Both the position numbers and the translations under genes were made by a program. From assembly GCF_005121165.3 (NCBI RefSeq), contig NZ_CP034413.3:1426001-1490000 (forward strand): 64,000 nt of DNA, in the 5' to 3' direction. The stretch comes from Dysosmobacter welbionis. GTDB lineage: Bacteria > Bacillota > Clostridia > Oscillospirales > Oscillospiraceae. The notes beneath the pieces were generated by a model. The model saw nothing but the letters and a program-made list of their open reading frames with translations, had not been told where the DNA came from and did not search any database. This document shows positions 1 through 9,390 of the stretch, piece after piece. The stretch's first letter is position 1; every line of letters begins with the position of its first letter.

Positions 1-81
1 TACTGTCACACGAACCCGGTTCGCAAGCTGCTGCTGCGTCAATCCTGCGGCAGTTCGCAAATCCTTGATAATCGTTTTCAC
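1..81 (-). CDS. Partial XRE-family HTH regulator (N-terminus only)
   Basis: Reading from a GTG at 79-81 towards the window edge gives about 27 residues (VKTIIKDLRTAAGLTQQQLA...), the first helices of a small Cro/CI-type DNA-binding protein. The gene continues outside the window. A GAGGAG Shine-Dalgarno sequence precedes the GTG. The palindromes immediately upstream (102-182) suggest autoregulation. The regulon is unknown. Confidence 0.7.
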   Translation of the reverse strand, partial: MKTIIKDLRTAAGLTQQQLANRVRVTV

Positions 82-101
82 GCTCCTCACTCCTCAAATA
101 G

Positions 102-182
102 GAAGTTAACTTCTTAGGAAGCTGACTTCATATTAAATTAGGGCAGCGAAAATGTCAAGAGAAATTTTAAGAAGCTTACTTC
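102..182 (-). promoter_or_regulatory. Promoter with three 12-bp palindromic operators for the XRE regulator
   Basis: Three copies of GAAGYTNACTTC lie at 102-113, 118-129 and 171-182; the first is a perfect palindrome (GAAGTTAACTTC). Between them, reading leftwards, a TTGACA -35 (158-153) and a TAATAT -10 (135-130) are separated by 17 bp. The operators therefore flank the promoter of the divergently placed regulator, the classical arrangement for autorepression. Site function is inferred. Confidence 0.65.
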
Positions 183-372
183 CTATTGAACAGTGAAAAA
201 GCCATAAAAATATTGCATTAAAGGCGCGTCAGCCTCCGCTCCTGTCCATGGCGGCTTGCCGTTCATCTCGACCATTGACCGAGGCCGGATGCTGTGTTGA
301 AAAATTTTTCAGGGAGGTATGGGATAACCCGCAACAACAGCATATAAAGAAACCTCGTATTATACGGAACAC

Positions 373-627
373 TTGATAAAAATCAAAAATTTCTTTATAT
401 TTGGAAACTTTTTCCCGTGAATTGTACAGTATTTGCGCCGGTGAAAATCGTATCCGTGAAGAATGCGTAACCCCAAGCAGAGCTGTTTCATGCGGCACAG
501 TGAGATGTGAAGCCGTCAGTCCGCCTGAGGCAGCCGTTTGGGCAGAAAGCTGGTCATGACAGTTGAATTCTCCTGTCCAGCAGGACGGCTCCCATGCGCT
601 CCCCTTCTGAGAGGGAGATTTTTTCGG
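373..627 (+). ncRNA. Possible orphan small RNA unit (promoter, structured 220-nt body, terminator)
   Basis: A TTGATA/TATATT promoter pair with a 17-bp spacer (373-378, 396-401) is followed by about 200 bp without a convincing ORF. A GC-rich part contains complementary segments (AGCCGTC near 512 and GACGGCT near 583). A hairpin followed by six Ts (about 598-626) could terminate the transcript. No known RNA family was recognised. The 190-650 interval otherwise holds nothing identifiable. Confidence 0.35.
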
Positions 628-655
628 AATTCACAAATTCTTCATAGATACCCCC

Positions 656-718
656 TTTACAAATGGAAAACATTGCGCTATGATAGCAGCGTTAGCACTC
701 GAATGATATGAGTGCTAA
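656..718 (+). promoter_or_regulatory. groESL promoter with CIRCE operator
   Basis: A TTTACA -35 (656-661) and TATGAT -10 (679-684) are 17 bp apart. The perfect CIRCE inverted repeat TTAGCACTC-N9-GAGTGCTAA occupies 692-718. CIRCE is bound by the HrcA repressor, so the operon should be derepressed by heat and protein-folding stress. The hrcA gene itself is not in the window. Confidence 0.95.
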
Positions 719-767
719 CGCTGAACTTGTTTTTCAAATTTTTATTTCTATAAGGAGGAACCCCATT

Positions 768-1052
768 ATGAAACTCACTCCGCTCGCAGACCGTGTCATT
801 CTGAAGATGGTGGAGACCGAGGAGACCACCAAGGGCGGCATTATCCTCACCGGCAGCGCCAAGGAGAAGCCCTCCGTGGCGGAAGTCATCTCCGTGGGTC
901 CCGGCGGCAACGTGGACGGCAAGGACGTTGTCATGACCGTGAAGCCCGGCGACAAGGTCATCACCAGCCAGTACGCCGGCACCAAGGTCACCCTGGAGGA
1001 CGTGGAGTACGTGGTTGTCCGTCAGAACGACATTCTGGCGATCGTGGAATAA
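768..1052 (+). CDS. groES: Co-chaperonin GroES
   Basis: This 94-residue protein (MKLTPLADRVIL...) is the normal GroES length and carries the mobile-loop region (EETTKGGIILTG) that docks on GroEL. Seven copies cap the GroEL ring during ATP-driven folding in the cytoplasm. The ATG at 768 is chosen because a strong AAGGAGG precedes it; an in-frame upstream extension would run into the CIRCE leader. It is the first gene of the HrcA-controlled operon and is followed by groEL after about 160 bp. Confidence 0.97.
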   Translation: MKLTPLADRVILKMVETEETTKGGIILTGSAKEKPSVAEVISVGPGGNVDGKDVVMTVKPGDKVITSQYAGTKVTLEDVEYVVVRQNDILAIVE

Positions 1053-1187
1053 ATCTCCCGCTCCCGCTTGCAATCAGGAATCGGAAATTGTGGAGCCGCC
1101 TGCAACGGCCAATTTCAAATCGTTTGGCTCTGCCGGACGCCAAAATTCCCAATTCCTAACTCCCCATCCCTAATTTATGAAACATGA

Positions 1188-2930
<1,743 letters not shown>

Positions 2931-3117
2931 TGAGTCCTCCACTGCGCCTTCGAGCGGGGTGAGCCGGAGTCGGGAATCGCTTGCGTTCCGGCTATAACGC
3001 CGGAATACAGGATACGAAGCTTGTGATGGCAGGAAAGTGGGGGTGACAGGCTTTGCAGCGGCGCCCCGCTTCCACCAGCGGCACAGATGCTGCACATACT
3101 GAGTACCAGCAACCATT

Positions 3118-3150
3118 AAGCCCTTTGGCTTTACAGCCACAGGGCTTTTT
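3118..3150 (+). terminator. Second terminator-like hairpin downstream of groEL
   Basis: AAGCCCT and TGGCT pair with AGCCA and AGGGCTT around a short loop, followed by TTTTT. It lies in the 350-bp gap between groEL and the convergent regulator. No gene is seen in that gap, so it may back up the groESL terminator. Confidence 0.6.
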
Positions 3151-3238
3151 CTCGTACGCTGGGGTTCCATCAGCGTTGCCCTCCCCTGCCCATACTCTGG
3201 AAACCGCAGTCGGCATGCGTCATGGGCTATGCCTCTGC

Positions 3239-4650
3239 TCATGTCTGTCCGACCTGATACTTCTTCAGCAGCCGCCACAGTGTCCCCCGGCTGATCCCCA
3301 GTTTTGCCGCCGTCTGCGTCCGGTTCCCGCCGCATTCCTGAAGAACGGCCAGCAACTCCTCATAGGACAGGTCGATCCTGGTATGGGCGGCCTTCGGCAT
3401 CGGCGGCGGGCACGGGGGCGGCGTCTCGGGAGAGGCGGCACTCTCCAGCAGATGGGCGATCAGGCCAGATACAGAGACGCCAGGCCGGTAAAGCACCGCC
3501 AGCCGCTCACAGAAATTCTGCAGCTCCCGGATGTTTCCCCGCCAGGGGCAGCTCTGCAGCAGACGGCAGTCGCCATCGCTCAGTTCCAGCGGACAGCCGT
3601 CGCCCTCCCGAGCCTGGAAGTTCCGAAGGAAGCTCTGCGTCAGCAGCGGGATGTCCTCCTGCCGCTCCCGCAGCGGGGGCAGATTCAGCTACAGGACATA
3701 CAGGCGGTAATAGAGATCGCTGCGGAATTTACCTGCCCGGACCAGCGACTCCAGGTTCTTGTTGGTGGCCGCGATCACCCGGATATTGATGGGAGTCACC
3801 TGACTGTCCCCCAGCCGCATGATCTCCCGCTCCTGCAGGACCCGCAGCAGCCGCCCCTGAAGTCCCAGGGGGATCTCCGAGATCTCGTCCAAAAAGATGG
3901 TGCCGTTGTGGGCGATCTCAAACAGGCCCGGCTTACCGCCCCTGGTGGCGCCGGTGAAGGCGCCCTCCACATAGCCGAACAGCTCGCTCTCCAGCAGGTT
4001 CTCCGGCAGGGCGGCGCAGTTGATGGCTACGAAGTTGTTCTGTGACCGACGGCTCCAGGCGTGGATGCTCTGGCTCAACAGCTCCTTTCCGGTACCGGTC
4101 TCCCCCACCACCACGATATTGGAGTCCGTCTGGGCAAAGGCCTTGGCCTCCTGGATACAGGCTATCATCCGCGGGCTGCGGGTGATGATATCCCCGAAGG
4201 TGTACTTGGCCTTGTGTCCCTTGTAGTGGAGCTTTTTGCGCAGCTGGTCCTCCGTGGTCTGGATCTGCGCGGCGTTCAGCAGGGAAACCACAGTTCCAGC
4301 CCGGAGGCCGTGCATCATCATGTTTTTCGTTTTGACGGACAGGTGGGTGTTTTTGTAAGCGATAATCTCGTCCGTGTTCTCCGTCGCGGACACGATGCGG
4401 CTCAACGCCGGGGTGGAGAACACGGAGGATGCCGGCTTTCCCAGATACTGTTCCCGGCGGGAGAGCTGCAAAACCTGGATGGCAGCTGGAACCGGGCCGT
4501 ATTTCTGCCGCAGCTACAGCAGGATATTGACAATGTCCGTTCCGTTGATAATCAGTTCGATCACCCGGATAGAGAGGGAGCGGCAGCACAGGTCCAGATA
4601 GATGGCACCCCGAGCGATCATGGCGTCGCAGTCCGGCCACTGCGGCAACA
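3239..4650 (-). pseudogene. Broken PrpR/NtrC-type sigma-54-dependent regulator
   Basis: One reading frame encodes, N to C, a truncated PrpR_N-like sensor (about 4650-4330), an AAA+ domain with Walker A GETGTGKE, the sigma-54 loop GAFTGA and an R-finger region, and a Fis-type HTH (NRTQTAAKLGISRGTLWRLLKK). Two in-frame TAG codons interrupt it, at 4514-4516 and 3689-3691, each where Gln is expected (L-Q-L). The extreme N-terminus is missing because the sequence runs into a tctC fragment on the other strand near 4645. It would have controlled the adjacent transporter and hydroxyacid genes. An intact relative, without GAFTGA, is at 61587-63380. Confidence 0.85.
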
Positions 4651-5045
4651 GCCCGGATACCCCGGCCGATGACGCCTCTTCGGAGGATGGCGGCACTGAC
4701 TGGCCCACCAAATCCATCAACATGATCGTTCCCATGGGCGCCGGGGGCGACACTGACTTTAATGCCCGCACATATGCAAAATATCTGGAGGATGTGTTGG
4801 GTGAGACCGTAGTCGTCACCAATATCACCGGCAATGGCGGAGCGCTGGGTTCCGAGGAAGTCAAGAACGCCTCTCCCGACGGTTATACCTGCCTGTTTTA
4901 TCACACCTGCCTGAATATCAACCAGGCCACCGGCATTGCCGACTACGGTTCCGAGGCATTTGAGACCGTGGCTGTGGTGGGAAAGAGTTCCGGCGAGGCC
5001 GTGGTCGTGCGGACCGACGCCATGTATGATGAGTTGAAGGCCGCC
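4641..5045 (+). pseudogene. TctC (TTT solute-binding protein) fragment
   Basis: The frame begins exactly at what would be the lipobox cysteine (CGNSPDTP...) and continues through the first third of a tricarboxylate-transporter binding protein (DWPTKSINMIVPMGAGG...). The signal peptide and the remaining two thirds are absent. At its left end it abuts the antisense regulator; at its right end it fuses in frame to an unrelated dehydrogenase tail. Deletion of the original tctC-tctB-tctA block is the simplest explanation. Confidence 0.75.
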
Positions 5046-5213
5046 CCCACGGCACCGGGCTTCCGGGAGATCATGATCCCCGGGGAGATCGAGTTCCATC
5101 TGACCCGGCAGGCGGAGCGGGAGGGTATCGACATCAGCCCCGCCATTGAGCAGGACTTCGCGGATCTGGCCGTCAGGTACGGCGTCCCGCTGGAACTGCT
5201 GCAATCCTGCTGA
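5046..5213 (+). pseudogene. C-terminal fragment of an Ldh2/MdhA-type oxidoreductase
   Basis: About 55 residues (PGFREIMIPGEIEFH... ending in ELLQSC) match the C-terminal end typical of the malate/L-lactate/ureidoglycolate dehydrogenase family, where a PGE motif precedes a basic helix. The rest of the gene is missing; it is fused to the tctC fragment. It suggests that the ancestral operon contained an NAD(P)-dependent hydroxyacid dehydrogenase upstream of the next two genes. Confidence 0.6.
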
Positions 5214-5280
5214 CTTTCCAGTGGAATCGGCTGTCCCCCGGCCCCTGCGGGCCGGGGGACACACAGACAGGAGGAATGAA

Positions 5281-6249
5281 ATGCACATCGTCATTTTGGA
5301 CGGATACACGGAAAACCCCGGCGATCTCAGCTGGGGAGAATTGGAGAAGCTGGGAGACCTGACGGTTTACGACCGCACCAGCCTCACCGATGAGGACGAG
5401 ATCATCTCCCGGATCGGCGGTGCGGAGGTGGTCCTCACCAACAAGACCCCCATCTCCCGCCGAGTGATGGACGCCTGTCCCTCCATGCGCTTCATCGCCA
5501 TGCTGGCCACCGGCTATAACGTGGTCGACATAGCCTGCGCAAAAGAGAAGGGCATCCCTGTCTCCAACGTGCCGGTCTACGGCACCCATTCCGTCAGCCA
5601 GTTTGCCATCGCCCTGCTGCTTGAAATCTGCCATCACATCGGTTATCATAATGATACGGTAAAGAGCGGGAAATGGGAACAGTGCCCGGACTGGTGCTAC
5701 TGGGACTACCCCCTGATCGAGCTGGCGGGAAAGACATACGGCCTGCTTGGCTGCGGGAACATCGGCATCCACACTGCCGCCATCGCATCGGCCCTGGGGA
5801 TGCATGTCATCGCCTACGACATGCGCCAGCGGGACGAAGCTCTGCAGCTGGGGGTGGAGTACGTCTCCCTGGACGAACTGTTCGCCCGGTCCGACGTTCT
5901 GGGCCTCCAAATGCCCCTGTTCCCCTTCAACACCGGCATCATCAACCGGGAGAACATCGCCAAGATGAAGGACGGGGTCATCATTATCAATAACAGCCGG
6001 GGCCAGATGGTGGTGGAGCAGGACCTGGCGGACGCCCTGAACTCCGGCAAGGTGGCGGCCGCCGGGCTGGATGTGGTGTCCACAGAGCCCATCCGGGGCG
6101 ACAACCCCCTGCTGACCGCCAAGAACTGCATCCTCACCCCCCATATCTCCTGGGCCCCCAGGGAGAGCCGCCAGCGCATCATGGACTGCACCGTGGACAA
6201 CGTGCGGGCCTACCTTCAGGGCGCCCCCATCAACGTGGTCAACCCGTGA
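5281..6249 (+). CDS. D-isomer-specific 2-hydroxyacid dehydrogenase (glycerate/hydroxypyruvate type)
   Basis: This 322-residue enzyme interconverts 2-oxo acids and D-2-hydroxy acids with NAD(P)H; hydroxypyruvate to D-glycerate is the likely reaction given the glycerate kinase that follows. It has the nucleotide-binding GCGNIG motif (around residue 157) and the catalytic triad: Arg in NNSRG (about 239), Glu in STEP (about 268) and His in TPHISW (about 287). The ATG at 5281 follows ACAGGAGGAATGAA; the open frame upstream is only the pseudogene tail. The gene is intact although the cluster around it is damaged. Substrate is inferred. Confidence 0.9.
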   Translation: MHIVILDGYTENPGDLSWGELEKLGDLTVYDRTSLTDEDEIISRIGGAEVVLTNKTPISRRVMDACPSMRFIAMLATGYNVVDIACAKEKGIPVSNVPVYGTHSVSQFAIALLLEICHHIGYHNDTVKSGKWEQCPDWCYWDYPLIELAGKTYGLLGCGNIGIHTAAIASALGMHVIAYDMRQRDEALQLGVEYVSLDELFARSDVLGLQMPLFPFNTGIINRENIAKMKDGVIIINNSRGQMVVEQDLADALNSGKVAAAGLDVVSTEPIRGDNPLLTAKNCILTPHISWAPRESRQRIMDCTVDNVRAYLQGAPINVVNP

Positions 6250-6303
6250 CCGGACCGGGGCGGGCCTTCCGCCCGCCCCGCGCATCCAGAGAGGAGGAAA
6301 CTC

Positions 6304-7446
6304 ATGTCAAAGTGGATTCTCATGCCGGACTCCTTCAAGGGGACCATGTCCTCCCTGGAGATCTGCCAGCTGATGCGGGAGGCCCTTCTGCGCCACGTGC
6401 CGGATGCAGAGGTGGTCTCCATTCCCGTGGCGGATGGCGGCGAGGGGAGCGTGGAGGCGTTTCTGGCCGCCATGGGCGGCCACCGGGTAGAGGTGCCCTG
6501 CACCGGTCCGGATTTTCGTAAGATCTCTGGTTTTTACGGTCTGCTGGCCGATGGCTACACCGCCGTGATCGAGATGGCCGCCGCCGCAGGCCTGCCCCTG
6601 ATGGAAGGCCGTCTCTGTGCTGAGGGAGCCACCACCTACGGCGTGGGAGAGCTGATTCTGGCGGCGATCCGGGACGGCGCCAGGCGCATCATTCTGGGCC
6701 TGGGCGGCAGTGCCACCAACGACGGCGGCTGCGGCTGTGCCGCCGCTCTGGGCGTCCGCTTTCTGGACGGCACCGGGGCGGAGTACGTCCCTGTAGGCGG
6801 CACGCTGGACCGGTTGTGCCGGATCGACATGTCCCATCGCTTCCCCCTGCTGAACGGTGTGGAGATCGTGACCATGTGCGATGTGGACAACCCCCTCTGC
6901 GGTCCCAATGGCGCCAGCGCCGTCTTCGGCCCCCAGAAGGGGGCCGACCCTGATATGGTGACCCGTCTGGACCGGAATCTGCGCCACCTGTCGGAGGTGA
7001 TCCGCCAGGACCTGGGCCGGGAGATCGCAGACCTTCCCGGTGCTGGCGCCGCCGGCGGCATGGGAGCCGGTGTGATGGCTTTCCTGGGCAGTCGCCTGCA
7101 GATGGGGATCGAGACAGTCCTGGACACCGTGGGCTTCGATGCCCTGCTGCCTGGTGCCACCGCGGTCCTGACCGGCGAGGGCCGTATCGACTGTCAGAGC
7201 CTTCGGGGCAAGGTGGTCATCGGCATCGCCCACCGGGCCCGGCAGACACGGATCCCGGTGGTGGCCGTAGTGGGCGACGTGGCCCCCGGCGCGGAGGACG
7301 CCTATCAAGAGGGCGTCACCGCTATCGTGTCCACCAACCGTCGCGCCGTGCCCTGGGAGGTAGCCCGCCAGTCCGCCCGGGCAGATCTGTGCGCCGCCCT
7401 GGAGGATCTCTTCCGGCTCTACAATGCGTTCCGGTCCGCCCGATGA
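6304..7446 (+). CDS. Glycerate 2-kinase (GlxK/GarK family)
   Basis: This 380-residue enzyme phosphorylates D-glycerate to 2-phosphoglycerate, feeding lower glycolysis. The family start DSFKGT(M)SS, the VADGGEG motif, the GLGGSATNDGG segment and the TGEGRID motif near the C-terminus are all present, at full family length. It lies 55 bp after the hydroxyacid dehydrogenase with its own GAGAGGAGG, so the two form an operon converting hydroxypyruvate or tartronate-semialdehyde-derived glycerate to 2-phosphoglycerate. Confidence 0.93.
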   Translation: MSKWILMPDSFKGTMSSLEICQLMREALLRHVPDAEVVSIPVADGGEGSVEAFLAAMGGHRVEVPCTGPDFRKISGFYGLLADGYTAVIEMAAAAGLPLMEGRLCAEGATTYGVGELILAAIRDGARRIILGLGGSATNDGGCGCAAALGVRFLDGTGAEYVPVGGTLDRLCRIDMSHRFPLLNGVEIVTMCDVDNPLCGPNGASAVFGPQKGADPDMVTRLDRNLRHLSEVIRQDLGREIADLPGAGAAGGMGAGVMAFLGSRLQMGIETVLDTVGFDALLPGATAVLTGEGRIDCQSLRGKVVIGIAHRARQTRIPVVAVVGDVAPGAEDAYQEGVTAIVSTNRRAVPWEVARQSARADLCAALEDLFRLYNAFRSAR

Positions 7447-7472
7447 CATGAGTGGATTTTTGAAAAGACGGT

Positions 7473-7496
7473 GCCGGGCGGTAGGAGCCGCCCGGC
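7473..7496 (+). terminator. GC hairpin after the glycerate kinase gene
   Basis: GCCGGGCGG and CCGCCCGGC form a perfect 9-bp stem 25 bp after the stop. There is no T-tract, so intrinsic termination is uncertain. Confidence 0.4.
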
Positions 7497-7606
7497 CTCA
7501 TTCCCACCGTATCCGGGCTGCCGGCCTCGGGGCACCCTGCCAGCGGCAGCGAGTCTCTCCTCTGCTTCCGGTTTTTTGAAATTTTTCATTTTTTTCGAAG
7601 AAACAC

Positions 7607-7636
7607 TTGACAAACGCCGCCGCCTTCTGGTATAGT
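7607..7636 (+). promoter_or_regulatory. tRNA cluster promoter
   Basis: TTGACA (7607-7612) and TATAGT (7631-7636) are separated by 18 bp, about 30 bp upstream of tRNA-Met. Confidence 0.8.
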
Positions 7637-7664
7637 AATTGATGCCCGTTCGGGTTAGACATTT

Positions 7665-7741
7665 GGCGGCATAGCTCAGTTGGCTAGAGCATGCGGTTCA
7701 TACCCGCAGTGTCCCCGGTTCAAATCCAGGTGCCGCTACCA
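7665..7741 (+). tRNA. tRNA-Met(CAT), elongator type
   Basis: A 77-nt cloverleaf with encoded CCA. The anticodon loop TTCATAC gives CAT, and the T-loop is GTTCAAATC. The acceptor begins with a G1 pair, unlike initiator tRNA. Confidence 0.93.
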
Positions 7742-7743
7742 GA

Positions 7744-7772
7744 TCCATGAAGCGCCCCGGCGCTTCATGGAC
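7744..7772 (+). other. Perfect hairpin between tRNA-Met and tRNA-Glu
   Basis: TCCATGAAGCG pairs exactly with CGCTTCATGGA around a short GC loop. There is no T-tract, so it may be a processing or stabilising element rather than a terminator. Confidence 0.6.
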
Positions 7773-7780
7773 TTCCAAAT

Positions 7781-7855
7781 GGCCCGTTGGTCAAGTGGTT
7801 AAGACACGGCCCTTTCACGGCTGTAACATGGGTTCGAATCCCGTACGGGTCACCA
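7781..7855 (+). tRNA. tRNA-Glu(TTC)
   Basis: A 75-nt cloverleaf with encoded CCA. The anticodon loop CTTTCAC gives TTC; the acceptor stem is GGCCCGT/ACGGGTC. Confidence 0.93.
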
Positions 7856-7857
7856 TC

Positions 7858-7889
7858 CCATAGGACGCCGTTGTGCACGGCGTCTTATG
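7858..7889 (+). other. Hairpin between tRNA-Glu and tRNA-Val
   Basis: CCCATAGGACGCCGT pairs with ACGGCGTCTTATGGG with one mismatch, and an A-rich tract follows. It resembles the preceding inter-tRNA hairpin in size and position. Confidence 0.55.
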
Positions 7890-7915
7890 GGCAGAAAAAA
7901 ATTACATATCCGTAT

Positions 7916-7992
7916 GGAGGCTTAGCTCAGCTGGTTAGAGCGCCTGCTTCACACGCAGGAGGTCACTGGTTCGAGTCCAGTAGTCTCCACCA
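7916..7992 (+). tRNA. tRNA-Val(CAC), prophage integration target
   Basis: A 77-nt cloverleaf with encoded CCA; the anticodon loop TTCACAC gives CAC. The 3' half from 7948 is duplicated at 45306-45352. The functional gene is thus host DNA at its 5' end and phage-restored DNA at its 3' end. Confidence 0.95.
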
Positions 7993-7994
7993 AA
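7948..7994 (+). repeat. attL core (47 bp)
   Basis: Identical over 47 bp to 45306-45352. It covers the anticodon loop to the CCA end of tRNA-Val plus AA, the usual core for tyrosine integrases that use tRNA genes. Confidence 0.93.
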
Positions 7995-7995
7995 G

Positions 7996-8036
7996 AAAAC
8001 CCTAGAGCCGCAAAGGTTCTAGGGTTTCTCTTTATT
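7996..8036 (+). terminator. Terminator downstream of tRNA-Val (phage-derived)
   Basis: AAACCCTAGAGCC and GGTTCTAGGGTTT form a 13-bp stem followed by CTCTTT. It belongs to the phage side of attL and functionally replaces the host terminator now found after attR. Confidence 0.85.
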
Positions 8037-8051
8037 CAAAAGATTTTATGT

Positions 8052-8073
8052 TTGTTAGTAACGTGTAAGTAAC
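8052..8073 (+). repeat. Putative integrase arm-type sites, left end
   Basis: Two adjacent 11-mers, TTGTTAGTAAC and GTGTAAGTAAC, lie just inside attL. The same TTGTTAGTAAC occurs inside the right end at 45192-45202, next to a related TTGTTAGAAAT. Paired short repeats inside both att sites are typical arm-binding sites for the integrase N-terminal domain. Confidence 0.5.
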
Positions 8074-8074
8074 A

Positions 8075-8425
8075 TTACAATCCTCTAATCTTCCGCATTA
8101 CCCCGTTATACACACGGGGGTTAGCAACTTGTAGCGTGTCCATCAAGTCATCCATAATGCCCCATACCTGCTCCTCGTTTCTCCCTTCAACCTCGCGGAG
8201 AAATTCGCTGTCTCCGTATCTCCCGACCTCTACAGGTATTTCAGCCGGAGCCGCAGAATAGGCTTGCTCATAGGTGCGATTTTGCATTTCCGGTTCTTGC
8301 TTCTGCATCTGGTTCTTGATGGTGTACAAGGTTGCCAATTTAGCGTATGCGGGATAGCTGCTTTCTCCATATTCGAGACGTGCAATCTCAATGTCGATCT
8401 CTTTGGGGTCTAGCATAGGGGGCAC
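8075..8425 (-). CDS. Phage protein of unknown function
   Basis: A 116-residue acidic soluble protein, the last gene of the leftward structural/lysis transcript. It contains a Gln/Glu-rich central part (residues 38-50) and no recognisable domain. It lies 6 bp after the preceding gene. The product may be a virion accessory protein, by position only. Confidence 0.6.
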   Translation of the reverse strand: MPPMLDPKEIDIEIARLEYGESSYPAYAKLATLYTIKNQMQKQEPEMQNRTYEQAYSAAPAEIPVEVGRYGDSEFLREVEGRNEEQVWGIMDDLMDTLQVANPRVYNGVMRKIRGL

Positions 8426-8431
8426 CCCCTA

Positions 8432-8842
8432 TCAATCCCGACCCAGTTCGGACATAAAGCGGCGAATGGCGTCGCGCTCCCTCTCAGTAGTAGCGTTATC
8501 CATCATCTCCTGAGCCTGCTCCATCATAGCCTCTTTGGAGTCGTGGCGGCTGTATCCGCCGCGCCCGTCACGGGAGTAGCCGCCGTCCCGGCTGTAGTGG
8601 CCCCGGACATAGTGCTTGCCACGGTTGGCATAGCTGGAGCCTCTGGCATAGCTGGAAGGAGAGTCCATGTCGGCTGCCTGACTGTAACCGCCCTCCTCTA
8701 GCATCATGATCTTGTCCACGTTCTTGATGGTATCCGTCAGCTTGTGGACCATCTCCAGGTCCCCGGCGTTCATGTTGCTTTTCTGGGCATATTCCTCCAG
8801 CTCCTTGCAGAGCTTTTCTTTCAGGTCATACAGATATTCCAT
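8432..8842 (-). CDS. Phage protein with Gly/Tyr/Arg-rich repeats
   Basis: 136 residues. The N-terminal 50 residues look helical; residues 65-105 repeat YSRDG/GGYSR-type units; a second helical stretch (KEAMMEQAQEMMDNATTERE) follows. The ATG at 8842 is chosen because GGAGAACCGAT precedes it. The repeat region suggests a disordered linker. Function unknown. Confidence 0.65.
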   Translation of the reverse strand: MEYLYDLKEKLCKELEEYAQKSNMNAGDLEMVHKLTDTIKNVDKIMMLEEGGYSQAADMDSPSSYARGSSYANRGKHYVRGHYSRDGGYSRDGRGGYSRHDSKEAMMEQAQEMMDNATTERERDAIRRFMSELGRD

Positions 8843-8855
8843 ATCGGTTCTCCTT

Positions 8856-9278
8856 TCACGCGATGCGCTCAACAATAAAATTACTGTTGGCAACGAGGAT
8901 GGGCTGTGTGCTGGTGTTCTTTGCGGCGACAGTGACGCAGCAGCCGCGAGGGACATCTACCACAGCGGAAACATAAATATTGAAGAAATCCTCTGCGGCA
9001 GCCGGGGTGATGGTAGCGGTGGAAGCGTTCAGCGCCTCACCATTGATGGAGATCGCTGCCGTGATGGCCTCCACGGTCCCACCAGTAGGGATAGCAATAT
9101 TCGCTCCAAAGGAGACTTTGAATTTCGCGCGGCACTGGTTCGTAAGCCCGCGAAGAGTCACCAGCCCAGCGCCTTCCCGATGCACAATGCAGGGCTTGCC
9201 CGTGTTGGCCTCCTCAGTAAAAGGCACGTTCTGACCAGCGGCAACGGTTACGATTGCGCTGTTGCTGTATTCAGCCAT
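8856..9278 (-). CDS. Phage protein, beta-rich, possibly virion decoration
   Basis: 140 residues starting MAEYSNSAIVTVAAG. Alternating hydrophobic residues and Gly/Thr/Asn content suggest an all-beta fold. The start at 9278 leaves a proper gap to AAAGGA; an upstream ATG is too close to it. It sits among accessory genes after lysis. A capsid-decoration or spike role is a guess from composition. Confidence 0.6.
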   Translation of the reverse strand: MAEYSNSAIVTVAAGQNVPFTEEANTGKPCIVHREGAGLVTLRGLTNQCRAKFKVSFGANIAIPTGGTVEAITAAISINGEALNASTATITPAAAEDFFNIYVSAVVDVPRGCCVTVAAKNTSTQPILVANSNFIVERIA

Positions 9279-9390
9279 AAACTTCATTCCTTTCAAAAAG
9301 ATAGCGGCGAGGCTGTTGCCCCGCCGCATGGTTCAAAATCGGCACGGGGCCGAACATGTAAGCCTTTCTTACAAGTTGATGTATTGGGTT

